A DNA stretch of 64,000 nt. Source: Galeopsis tetrahit. Its lineage: Eukaryota > Streptophyta > Magnoliopsida > Lamiales > Lamiaceae. Positions 1 through 10,448 of the stretch are shown piece by piece. The translations under genes were made by a program, and so were the position numbers. Location: the NCBI GenBank assembly GCA_963675135.1, contig OY776123.1:89005596-89069595 (forward strand), in the 5' to 3' direction. The notes beneath the pieces were generated by a model that saw only the letters and a list, made by a program, of their open reading frames with translations, had not been told where the DNA came from and did no database searches. The stretch's first letter is position 1. Every line of letters starts with the position of its first letter.

Positions 1-544
1 GTGATAATAGAACTCTATTATGATATAAATATGAATCTCATTTTCTTTTTTCATGTTGTAACCTGACAATTACGTAAGTGTTTGGCCTAATGTTTAGAGT
101 ATTTTTTCCATCATGCAAACGTGTGTTTATGCATTCAAGACGTGGAGTAGTAGATGTATGTGCTTGCTACACTAATACATCAATCCCTCTAAATTAATTG
201 TCGAATGATGAATGTGTTTTTTATTACAATTATAATTATGTAGATTTATTTTAATTATAATTTATCGCGACACATGGTGTTAATTCAATATTTAAAAAAA
301 AAAAATCATTTTATGTTGAATTGGTCAATGTTTCGATTCAATTATTTGTAATTTTCAGGCATTTAACTCATTATATTTTTTTAAAGTATTTTCAAGTTCT
401 TAAATATATTAGTGCTACTCAAACAACAATTATAGAAATTAACTTTATTTGAAGATTTTGTAAATTCAATTTTACTTAATTAATTATATGATTTGGTATA
501 TGACAATTAAGACTTTCATTTTATACTAAATGTAAAATTTTACA
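1..544. other. AT-rich intergenic spacer
   Basis: AT-rich non-coding sequence with no ORF of protein-like composition, no repeat pair and no RNA gene that I can recognise. Confidence 0.6.
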
Positions 545-553
545 TAAAACAAT

Positions 554-1375
554 GGGAAAATTGCACTTTTGGTCCTGTAAGAATGTGGTTAAATCACTTT
601 CAGTCCTTTTTCATGCACTTTTGGTCCTGTAAGAATGAGATTAAATTTATGTTTGTTTTAATGGATAAAAATTGCGTAAAAGTTACACATCTCTTAAAAC
701 ACAAATGTCAATAAATTATAAAACTATTAAATGTATTTTAACAATTTATTTAAATAATTATTTAAAATCGACAAATTCACTTAAAATAATTTTTTATGAT
801 CTAAAAATTCAATCAATTATATATAATATTAAATTAAATTATTCAATTAAATCTGAAACCATGTCTCAAATCAATGGAAAAAAAAGTATTTAGCTTGATT
901 TGAATTTTTTTTTTTTTTTTTTTTGTATTTTCTAATTATATCAAAATTATATGGAGTTAAAAGTTAATTTATTTAAATTACATAATGTTTTTAGTGATTT
1001 TTAATTATATTCAAATTCTTGAATTAAAAAAAGTATATTTAGTTTCTATAAAAAAAAATTCAAATTATACAACTTAGTGAGATTTCTTCTAGAAAATTAA
1101 TTTATATTCTAAATTGTATTGAAATTATTTATTTTTTAATTCTATAAATATAATTTATTATTAATTTTAAAAATATTTTTTTATTTTTTTAATTATAATT
1201 ACTTTTTTAGGGATATTTTTTGTTCAAGTAACGATTTCCATAAAAAAAAAACTAACTGTTTTCATTCAAAAACTATCTTACAGGACCAAATCCGCAATAA
1301 AAATGACCATTTACAAACCTCAGGACTGAAAGTGATTTTAAAAAATTCCTACAGGACTAAAAGTGCAATTTTACC
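554..1375. mobile_element. Non-autonomous Mutator-like element
   Basis: The ends are inverted repeats: the left begins GGGAAAATTGCACTTTTGGT and the right, read in reverse, begins GGTAAAATTGCACTTTTAGT. It is flanked by 9-bp direct repeats TAAAACAAT (545-553) and TAAAGCAAT (1376-1384), one mismatch apart, the target-duplication length typical of Mutator. The interior is AT-rich and codes for no transposase. A 73-residue ORF inside (672-893) is low complexity and is not called as a gene. Confidence 0.75.
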
Positions 1376-1384
1376 TAAAGCAAT

Positions 1385-3404
1385 CCACTAATTTAGCAAA
1401 AATCATTAATGATTACCATATAATTAATTTTACTCCACTGATACCTTAATATAGGGTGATTAATTTCTACCATTATTTGTATTAGTCAACTACCATCTCT
1501 TAATTTTAGGCAATTCATTGATTATATAAAATTAAGACTCATATTTTATATTAATTCGAATATTTATTTTAATAACATTTTTTATTCAATTTAGTTAGAT
1601 TTTGAAATTAAATTAATGTAATTGATTATCATATTAATTATATAAACAATTGTAGGGAACTTCTAAAGGTAGGTAACGTGTAAATTAATTTGAATAATTA
1701 GATTTCTAATCTAAACTTAATGACCTGTTATGTTTTATACTACGTGTCGTACTATTAATCGTAATTTGTTGTACTGTCACTTTTATAATTACTACTTTTG
1801 TAATTTTAAAAATTGAGTAATATATTATTTTCATTTAAGGTCAATTTTAAATAATAATTTTTGCCTTTTTAATATCTAATTTATAATCAAATCTACTCTT
1901 AAATAAATCTATTAATTTTATAGAATTTCTATTTCTTTTCCCCTTTTTTCTCAAACTGTCTTATTTACTTATTTATTATTATTTCTCCTCAACTACTATT
2001 TTTCACTACTATTTCTTACTTCTCTACACATACTTTCCTATTAAGTCCTATTAAGTCTTAACATTTTCTCTATCAAAATTACTCAACTGCCCATCTTCTT
2101 TCTCTGTAAAACAAAATAATCGTTCTCTCACACCGTTATTCTTTTTTCACTCAATAGCTTTAACTCTTCATCTCACACCTATTTTAACTCTGCATTTTTT
2201 TTCTCTCTTATTTTAAAATTCTATGAATTTGGTTAAGGATTAAAAATCATTTTTCTTTTTTCTTTCTCTTACTTTTTCTTTTTCTGTATATTTTATTTCT
2301 TCAATTTAATTCTATGAATTTGGTACTCGCCTTATAACGTATTGCTCCTAAGTCTATCGTTTTGGGCTCTTTCTATGGTTGTAAGTGTTTCGAAAATTGT
2401 CCCGTCGTCATTAGAATTTCGTGTATCTCAATTTGTTTTGGTTCTATATTGATTCTATGGTTTTATGTGGCCACATATATAATATATTCCATGGGTTTGG
2501 AATATTAATTTTAATTTTTTCGTTTGTTCTCCTACATTGTTATCTTACATTAGCCGCAAAAAGTAAAAAATAAAATTGATGCATTAATTTTTTTTGGTTT
2601 GTTCTCTTATATTGTTACTCTAATAAAATGGTGGATGAGTGTACATATTTAAGGTACAGATTTCTACGTTAATGCTGATAGTGATGTATTTCTATGTCAG
2701 ATTTCTACTCCAAATAGAAATTTCTCTTATTTCACATTTGAATTTACATTTATTAATAAATCATTTCGATTTATTTTTTAGGACTAATCACTACTCCATT
2801 TTATATTGATTGTAAAACCACTAGCTGTACTCCTTTATTTCTGTAAAAAAAAAAAAAAAAAAAAAGTATGCTCTTTTATGACACAAATTGATACTCTGTA
2901 TTTAATCGTCATGTTATTTCTTGCAAATGTATTTCACTTTATTTAGTGTTTGGCCAATGAAAGTTACATGTATAATAACTGATAAGTGAGTAGAGATGAT
3001 GGAGATTGTTAGATTAACAATTGTTTGTATTTTTTGTTTTTATCAGCAAATTTCATCCTCATATAAATAAGAACTTAGATTACACAAAACTTCCCATGAG
3101 CACAAAATGTGCCCCTAGGTAGAGCAAAAGGCTTAACATTACAATAAGGTTAGGAAATTAAATAAACAGCGGAGTAGCAGATAATATTGTAGCAACCTAG
3201 AACCATTCGTGGATTCTTCAATAAATCGTCGAAGGAGGTGAGATTAACAATTATTTGTATGATAAGATCATCATTTGGAATACCTTAACATTACTTTTTT
3301 TAATGTTGTAATTTGACAATTGTGTAAAATTTTGATTTCTTATATATATTTTTTTAATAAATTATATAAAATCTTATTAAATAATAATATAATTTTTTTC
3401 CAAT
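1385..3404. other. AT-rich spacer, possible Helitron body
   Basis: No coding region is seen. About 1915-2300 is strikingly pyrimidine-rich (TTTCTTTTCC-like runs), resembling a plant 5' leader, and a short phrase CTATGAATTTGGT occurs twice (near 2220 and 2313). This may be sequence carried by the Helitron whose 3' end lies at 3432, but no 5' end could be fixed. Confidence 0.4.
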
Positions 3405-3432
3405 CCCGCGAAATCCGCGGGCCTTACACTAG
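3405..3432 (+). mobile_element. Helitron 3' terminus
   Basis: A perfect 6-bp stem CCCGCG / CGCGGG (3405-3410 and 3416-3421) with a 5-nt loop is followed closely by CTAG (3429-3432) and then T. A short GC-rich hairpin a few bases before CTRR, inserted before T, is the classic 3' end of plant Helitrons. The GC-rich stem stands out in AT-rich surroundings. The matching 5' TC end was not identified, so the element's length is unknown. Confidence 0.6.
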
Positions 3433-5896
3433 TTGGAGTATATAATTATTCCATAAAATTGTTTCTAATTGTCTTTAAAGGATTTATTATAGAAGCCCAT
3501 ATTGATAAAAAAGTGGGCCAATATATTGAGTTGGCCCAGTAAAGCAATTACTATCAATGTTGGGCCTCACGTTTTCTGATCCACCACGTATGAGGGCTTA
3601 GCCAACAAGGCCATAAACCATTTAAAGATCCCGTGTAAAGTAATTGGTTAATATTTTCTATTTTTATGTTGGGATATTCAGCTCAAAGACCGAATAATTC
3701 AGGAAATCAATATCACTGTCTACTGTCGAACAATCGAATTGAAGTCAGAACATAGTTAAGCAGGAGCTGACTTATCTTAAGAATGGTTTCAACTCGAGTT
3801 TCGAACATAAAATCTAAAGAATGACATATTCTTAATTCTCGAACCTACTTAGCCATGAGGTTTCACTAATTAGTTAAGGTGAGAGAAAAATGTTGGAGAA
3901 CAAATTTTGTCTGATAGAGTACACTATAATTCTTACCATATATACACACGACAAAGTCAAAGAAAGTGGTGTTGGAAATAAGATTGGGGGACAAAATGCG
4001 ATAATTGCTTAATTTATCCTTGTCAATGTCATAGATTGATTTTGTTTACTCTAGCTCTAGGCATGCCATGTGAATAGTTTTCCTAGTGAGAATTGAATGG
4101 TGTTATGCCACATAAGAACATTGTTGCAGTTTCAATGACACTAAAAGGTATGTTGTATAAAAAAAAAAAAAAGAATTTGGTCACCCTAAGCTCACAGAGC
4201 TAGAGGTTAGAGTGTCGTGAAAATCTTATCTAAAAAAATCTCTAAGGGACAAAACCCGAAGTCAAGAAAAAATGTACACTCCTCCAAATAGATTGAGATC
4301 ACCACCTATACAGAATCGAGAGTCCTATGTAGGATGTGGTCACTTGAATTACTGTATACACGCGTGTGGGTGTGTGATTCAAAGGACCACCCCTGCACAA
4401 GACCCTCATGTACAACAAGTGTCCAAATTCAATACCAATACGACCTCAAATCGGAGTAGTATGCCGCATACAGGTTGATAATCATATTTACCGTTCAACC
4501 CTTACTTTACAGCATCTCGTTAGGGTACAAATAGTGATTGAGGAACCGAGGATATGTTATTTTTGCACTAAATCTCAATTAATAAATAGATCGAGCCATC
4601 ACACAGTGTGAATGTGCGAGCAATAATACAATAATTAATATGTTCGTCCCATCTAAAATTTCGAAATTGTAATCTGAATTTGTAAAAGGGAAAAAGAGCA
4701 ATGCCGGGAGAGGTAGCACTTGGTGGAGCCTTAGTGTTGGTTTTAACCAGGCAATACAATGTTAGCTGCCTCTTAGATTGTACATATTTCCTATTCATTC
4801 ATTGATCGATTGAATAATATTTTATAATTTAACTCATTTTTTTTTTTTGAGGGTTTCATTCATTATTGTTTATACTTTACATATTTGACTTTTTTTCCTG
4901 CAGTCCAATTTCGGAAAGCACACGACAGACAAAGATAACATAGATCAATATTGTCAATTCTTCTACCTACTATATATAATTTCTTGAACCAATTGATATT
5001 TTAGCATCATATGTTTGTATACAATTTTACTATTTTTTTAACGACAAAAAATATTTATAATTTCTAACTTACCTTTAGAAGTTATATAGTGAGACGCCTT
5101 TGTTAAGAAGTAATTACACAGGGTAGAGAGGTTCGATTTAAAAAAAAATTATGATTCTACCCTTATAGACATATAAAAAAAAAGGAAGAAAACTAAGAAG
5201 CAAATCAATGATGGCGTGTTTTGTCTTGTTCGTAACAAAATCAACGATGACTCATTGTTTTGTTGGGTGTCTAAGACTTTTACAAATACTCGACGTGCTG
5301 CAAGTTTCCTGTAGATTACTTCTAAATATAATTTCTTTTAAATTAGTTATAATTTTGTGGAACGATTCTTGAACGGTGTGTTGGGGGCTGTTTTTTCCGA
5401 ACAAATAAAGCGCTCATAATAAAGACGATTAATGTCTGCTATTGATTCAATACATTTTCACTACAATGTCAATTGTGGATAACTTTCTCGATAACTCTTG
5501 TTTTTACATTTTTTAAGTCAATTTATATGTTACCCAACACGTACGTACATGCCTCCATCATCTACACATGTCCACGGTCCACCTGCAATGCACTTAAAAA
5601 CTAATTAAAAAGCAATATTATTTTTTACTATTTATATATAAATATTAATTTACTTTCATCACAGTATGGGACTATTGTATGGGTCAATTAAAAAGTTTTC
5701 ATCATTGCACTCTATTTTCATGCAACCAAATTTGTTTTTGTCAAAGCAAATTTGGTGCAAATCTAGCTAGTTTGGAATACAAAGTGACGTTAAACCAATA
5801 ATATAATCTAACTTTCTTATCTTTGATTAGTGATGGATATATTAGTGGAGATCAATATCAAAATTTGATTAAATATTTAATTTTAGAAAACTTATA
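3433..5896. other. Intergenic spacer without recognisable genes
   Basis: Several short ORFs (for example 4272-4478 and 4568-4798 minus) are of random composition and carry no motif I recognise. No paired terminal repeats were found. The 4180-4560 segment is slightly less AT-rich and may be an old retroelement remnant, but I cannot support a family. Confidence 0.5.
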
Positions 5897-5897
5897 T

Positions 5898-6057
5898 TTC
5901 TCCGTCCATGAAATGTAGTCACATTTATCTTAATATAGTCTTATACACTTTATTTCAACCATTACTTTATTCGCAATGGACTCCACAATACCATTATTTT
6001 ATCTATCATTTTTTAAAAATATGTGTCCACTCGACTACTTATTGTGGAGGGAGGGAG
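5898..6057. mobile_element. Stowaway-like MITE
   Basis: The left end reads CTCCGTCCATGAAATG and the right end GTGGAGGGAGGGAG followed by TA. These are the paired CTCCCTCC.../...GGGAGGGAG termini typical of Stowaway (Tc1/mariner) MITEs. About 160 bp, non-coding. The left end is somewhat degenerate. Confidence 0.6.
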
Positions 6058-7324
6058 TATTTAATTTGATTTAATATTATAGAAATATTGAGTTATATAT
6101 TTTTTTATGTTTTTTCAATGTGCTAGATAAATTAGATCACTTTTGTATCCACACGTTTAGTATGAAAATATGTGCACTAATTTTCTCAATTTAATCAATA
6201 ATTCCATTCCAAACTCCTTTTGAAGTTTGTGACTAATATTGGCTTGCTTTTTAAATTTTAATTAAAGGTTAATTGACACATGTGCTACCACTAGCCAGCC
6301 ATGACAAATGACTTGTTTGACTTTTTCCCATACTTATTTTTTATGTTTCTCATTTCCTTTATTCAGAATACAGTATTTGAGATCATCTGTTCCAATTTTT
6401 TTACACGTTTTACATTTCATTCGACTATATGAATAATTGACATGTATCATATTTAAAAATAATTAACGTCCTATAATATTAAAAACGACACACGTAAAAA
6501 AATTCAGTAGAATCGATTAAATATCAATGAAACAAGAAAATTGAACTAGTTATCTACCACCTCTAAAACTAGTAGCGTGCATGAATATACTATTTTATAT
6601 TCATAAGTGTTCAATATATATAAGTTATGATGAATATATATATTCATATACTCCGTATATTTAGATTGGATATATATAAACACTTTAATATTTATATATA
6701 ATTAATATTTCATTTTAACGACACATAATTAGGTGAAATTATTCACACGAGTAGGGTTTAATTTCATTGTGGCCCTGAAAATGCACTCAAAAATTAAAGT
6801 TAGTATTAAGACAACTCAACCAACATTTTAAAGATAGGCATGCAAAAGTCTAAATATATATATAGCCTTTCCCTTTTCACAATATAACCCACATCCATAA
6901 ATATTAAACAATAATGCTTCACCAAACCATGCAACTTTAACTACTAATTCCGAATCAGATCGACTAATTCAGAAAACCAATCTCACCGTCTCAATAATTT
7001 CATTGAAATCAAAACAAAATTTTGAATGAAATGGTCTCTCATTTGCATCTTGAAAAGCTTATAGACGGACATACCAGTAATATTTAACTTTTCAACAAAT
7101 TTTGAAGGGATGTCGATCAATCAATCGATAATGAAAGAATATAAGTAGATTACAAATGAAGTAAAATAATTAAAAAAAAAAAAAAACTATCACCCTTGTG
7201 TTACTAATTTACTATATATACATTTACATTAGTAAATAAATATCTAATTAACCTAGTGTCCTTTCCTATATATTATCAAATAAAGAATAAATTCAAAATT
7301 GTTTTAAATAAAAATAAATTAAAC
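6058..7324. other. Spacer, including probable 3' UTR of the peptide gene
   Basis: AT-rich sequence with TATA microsatellite-like runs (6600-6720). The 200 bases left of 7325 are the likely 3' UTR of the minus-strand peptide gene. No other gene is seen. Confidence 0.5.
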
Positions 7325-7612
7325 CTAGTGGCCAACTCCGGGGCTAGGAACGGAGCGTAGAATCCGGTCGACGGCGACGAGGTGGCGGGCGACGAGCTTC
7401 TCGTTAACGGTGGCGACGCCGTGGCCTTTCTTGCTAGGGCTTGACGCCGTCACCTTCCCCTTTGGAAGCGCCGTTAAATAAATCCTATCTTCCCTAGACG
7501 GGCCGTTAGTTTGTTCCACTTTCATCAATAATTTTCTTCCATGAGTTGACGGCGTTAACGTGACAAACATTATCAACCCTATCAAGAATGTTATTAAACA
7601 TTTTGAAGCCAT
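7325..7612 (-). CDS. Secreted peptide precursor, PIP/PIP-like family
   Basis: Single-exon gene encoding a 95-residue precursor. Residues 1-25 form a signal peptide (hydrophobic LITFLIGLIMFV core, end near STHG). The middle is a basic, variable region. The last nine residues are SVPSPGVGH, matching the C-terminal SGPS...GxGH core of PAMP-induced peptides and PIP-like/TOLS peptides, with Val in place of the usual Gly. These families are secreted, processed to short hydroxyproline peptides, and signal through receptor kinases in immunity or root growth. A second core-like stretch, SSPSKKGHG, sits at residues 57-65. The ATG lies in a good plant context (AAAATGGCT). The segment is clearly more GC-rich than its surroundings, as expected for real coding DNA. 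Family-level call is fairly sure; the exact orthologue is not. Confidence 0.8.
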   Translation of the reverse strand: MASKCLITFLIGLIMFVTLTPSTHGRKLLMKVEQTNGPSREDRIYLTALPKGKVTASSPSKKGHGVATVNEKLVARHLVAVDRILRSVPSPGVGH

Positions 7613-7629
7613 TTTTGTTGGATTGCAAG

Positions 7630-7750
7630 AAACTTTGAGAGAGAGAGAGAGGGAGAGAAGAGGGTATTTTTCTTGGTTTTTTAGAGAGAGAGAGAGAGAG
7701 GAATTAGTTATTAGAGGAGGATGTGAATTACGTACATATATATATACAAT
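7630..7750 (-). promoter_or_regulatory. 5' leader and TATA region of the peptide gene
   Basis: On the minus strand, a TATATATATA run (about 7737-7746) lies about 130 bp before the ATG. Between them are two CT/GA microsatellites (7636-7652 and 7683-7702), a common feature of plant 5' leaders. The ORF read through these repeats on the plus strand is a shadow. Confidence 0.5.
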
Positions 7751-7766
7751 TATAAAGGGGGTGTGA

Positions 7767-8308
7767 AAATGATTTTTTTTTTTTTGGTTTGTGAAATTGA
7801 TGGCACTTTAAAATTCCAAGTAAAATTTGGTGGGATGAATACAAATAATTAAATCACATCGTTCTATTAATACACGCCATTTATATAATGGTAAGAGTAT
7901 GACTAGAATGAACAAGATAAAAAATTCTAAGGAGTTCGTCTAATAATGTAGATTTGAGATTTAAGAGTGTATGTGCTTCTCTCTAGGTAGCACATTTGAA
8001 CCCTCTAACGTGTAAATATTTTTTATGAAGTCAGTCCATACAGAGCGCAAAACATTGACTTTAAACGGACCCTCGTACAAGTAGACGGTGAAATTGATCA
8101 CCTGAAATAGTCGATTATTGGATCAAATAATGAGACTTTAAAAAAAAAAAAATGAACAAGACAAAAAAGCTTTTGAAAGGGATGAAGGTTGTATAAAGTA
8201 TCATTATTTAGCACATTCGATCAGTGATTTTGAAATAAACAACACATAAAATTAAATTGATTGCGTGAAGTAATCTTGAAGAACACGTCTAGGGATAGTG
8301 TTTGATAT
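7767..8308. other. Spacer upstream of the peptide gene
   Basis: Probable upstream regulatory region of the minus-strand peptide gene. AT-rich; no coding region or paired repeat recognised. Confidence 0.4.
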
Positions 8309-8310
8309 TA

Positions 8311-8435
8311 CTCCTTTTATCCACGTATAATATGTTTATTTATTTTTATAAAGTAGAGAGAATGTAAAGTAATTACTATAATGGATTATATTTCTTTTAA
8401 AAAAAGAAATAAACATATTTTATGAACGGAAGGAG
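8311..8435. mobile_element. Stowaway-like MITE, short
   Basis: About 125 bp bounded by TA. The left end is CTCCTTTTATCCACGTATAA and the right end AACGGAAGGAG. The arms pair over about 40 bases (ATATGTTTATTT against AAATAAACATAT), giving a fold-back with no coding capacity. Confidence 0.6.
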
Positions 8436-9128
8436 TATGCTTTATATTTTATGATTTTTCATTGTACATAAATTTATTATATCTCTTTCTTTTCCTATCC
8501 CATTGTAACTTGTGCATGTATTCATGTACAAACTTGTTTTACAATCAAGGTGAATAAATTAAATAATCATTTTTACACAAATATTTTTTAAAAGATGATA
8601 TTTAATATGTTAAATTGTGATATTTGAAAAGAAGGGTACACGTGAATTCGAATTCATAGAGTATACAGTTGGTCTAATATATGCACTTCATCGTTTCAGT
8701 GAAAACTACCCATGAAAGTTACTCATTCTTCTTTTATCAAAGTATTTTCTCTCACATTTTATTATATTATCATCTCATCGTATCCAAAACTAATGGATAG
8801 TTTTCATCGGGACGGAGTTCACATATTTTAATATGAAATGAAAGTAGGCAAGGTCAAAGGGTGGAGGCTAAATAAAATTAGGTGGGGGAGTGAGCTAAGC
8901 CGCCGGCTCAATTTTCTTAGTAGTTTCCTGCATTCACCGTCAAACACACGACTCACATTTTTGCAACACGGCGGCGCGTTGGTAATTAAATTAATTCAAA
9001 TTCCTTGATATATATTTTTTTTAATATTAAAGTATTTTAAACTACTCTTTCTGTCTCGTGATGACTGACATACATTGATCGGCCTACTTTTTTAGAAAAG
9101 TAAATTTAGTGAAACGTACGTGAGTTAT
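8436..9128. other. Spacer with isolated MITE-like ends
   Basis: A GGGACGGAG terminus near 8810 looks like an orphan Stowaway end. A locally GC-rich patch (8880-8990) has no ORF. No gene found. Confidence 0.4.
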
Positions 9129-9131
9129 TTA

Positions 9132-9431
9132 AGGGATGTTTGTTTTGAGATTATGTAGGATAAGGGAAATTCTGGATGAGAAAATTCCGGATGAAAAATT
9201 CTGATGAATAGTAATTGTATGTGTTTGTTTTGAGATTTTGAGTAGGATGAGATGTAACTTTATGTCAAATCAAATTGTGTAAGAGTAGTTGGATGGGATA
9301 TAATAGTATGATGTATAGGTATTTTTAGGGGTGGATGTAGTTGGATGGGGAAATGCGGATGTGAAATCCCGAAGTAGAACATGATGTACGTCTCACGTCC
9401 GGACGGGTGAGTCTCAAAACAAAACACCCCC
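9132..9431. mobile_element. Tourist-like (PIF/Harbinger) MITE
   Basis: The left end is AGGGATGTTTGTTTTGAGA; the right end in reverse is GGGGGTGTTTTGTTTTGAGA. Both sides carry TTA (9129-9131 and 9432-9434), the usual PIF/Harbinger target duplication. 300 bp, no transposase. Confidence 0.7.
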
Positions 9432-9910
9432 TTAGAGTAGTTTAGTGAGGTGTAAACGTTCAGGGGAAAATGTAAGCACAAAATAAGTGACAATTTTTAA
9501 AATAAAATGATGGTATGAAAGAGTTAATTTTGTAGGTTATTTTCATATTATGAGTGTTCATGTAATCTTGGAACGTTCAAAAGTGTGCAAGTAGTCACGG
9601 GATGGAGGAAGTATAAAATAGTGTTAATAATATCTCACCCCGGACTATTCCAGAATCTCTAGGGAAAAACTTACATCAATTTTATCATTTTGGACATCTC
9701 ACCGAAAGTTACTCATCTCTTTTTCATCAACACAGATTATCTTTCTATACCTTTTCCTTTTCTTATCCTTCTCTACGTTTTGGATTTCGCATCACTTTCT
9801 ATTTCAATTGTCCACTATATATTTAATTCTATATTTTTTTTAATATTTGTGTCAAAAGTAAATGGACAACTTTCGAATTAAACAGAAGAAGTATTACATT
9901 TTATATACTA

Positions 9911-10446
9911 CTCCCTCCCTCCACCAAAAATATGTTCACTTTCTTTATTTGTCTATCCATCAAAAGTATGCTAATTTTCTTTTATGGAAACAATCACTTT
10001 ACAACATTTTTACTTTATCTATTCACTACAAATAATTGTTAAAATTGCGAGGGTATGTAATTCCTCGTTAAATGGCGAGGGATTTTACGAGGAGAGCAGA
10101 TGGAAAGGGAAATACCGAGGGTTCAAAAAACCCTCGCTATTTAGCGAGGGAAATACAAATCCCTCGTCATTTAATGAGGGACATTGTTTTAAAAATGATA
10201 AAGGGCGAGGGATTTAATGCTCGCTGGCTGGCGACGGAATTTAATGCTCGCGGCCAGGCGAGGAATAAATTAAAATGCTCGGTAAAAAATAGCGAGAAAA
10301 TTCTGACAAGAAAATTCTGGTAAGGGAAATCCCTCGTTATTCATGTTAAAGAGGACTGTTCCCTCGCTAAATTGCTCTCTATTTGGATACTTTTTTTTAT
10401 AGTGATTTATTCTTATAACATGTGTCCAATCAGTGGACGGATAGAG
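9911..10446. mobile_element. Stowaway-like MITE split by a CACTA element
   Basis: The left half starts CTCCCTCCCTCCACC after TA (9909-9910). The right end reads GTGGACGGATAGAG before TA (10447-10448). Between the halves sits the CACTA-type insertion at 10024-10404. Removing it restores a MITE of about 150 bp, so the order of insertion is clear. Confidence 0.65.
10024..10404. mobile_element. CACTA-type MITE
   Basis: Begins CACTACAA and ends TATAGTG, the CACTA/TAGTG termini of the En/Spm superfamily. Flanked by the 3-bp duplication ATT (10021-10023 and 10405-10407). The interior carries many direct and inverted copies of GCGAGGG and CCCTCGC, resembling the subterminal binding repeats of CACTA elements. 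No transposase. Two overlapping short ORFs here are by-products of the repeats. Confidence 0.75.
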
Positions 10447-10448
10447 TA

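Noticed and set aside
672..893. 73-codon ORF
   Set aside because: Lies inside a non-autonomous MULE; composition is Ile/Asn/Lys/Tyr as expected from AT-rich random DNA.
4680..4800. Short frame MPGEVALGGALVLVLTRQYN
   Set aside because: Too short, no neighbouring exons and no recognised family.
7560..7766. Plus-strand ORF over the peptide gene
   Set aside because: Opposite strand of the peptide gene and its GA-repeat leader; Arg-Glu repeat is a microsatellite translation.
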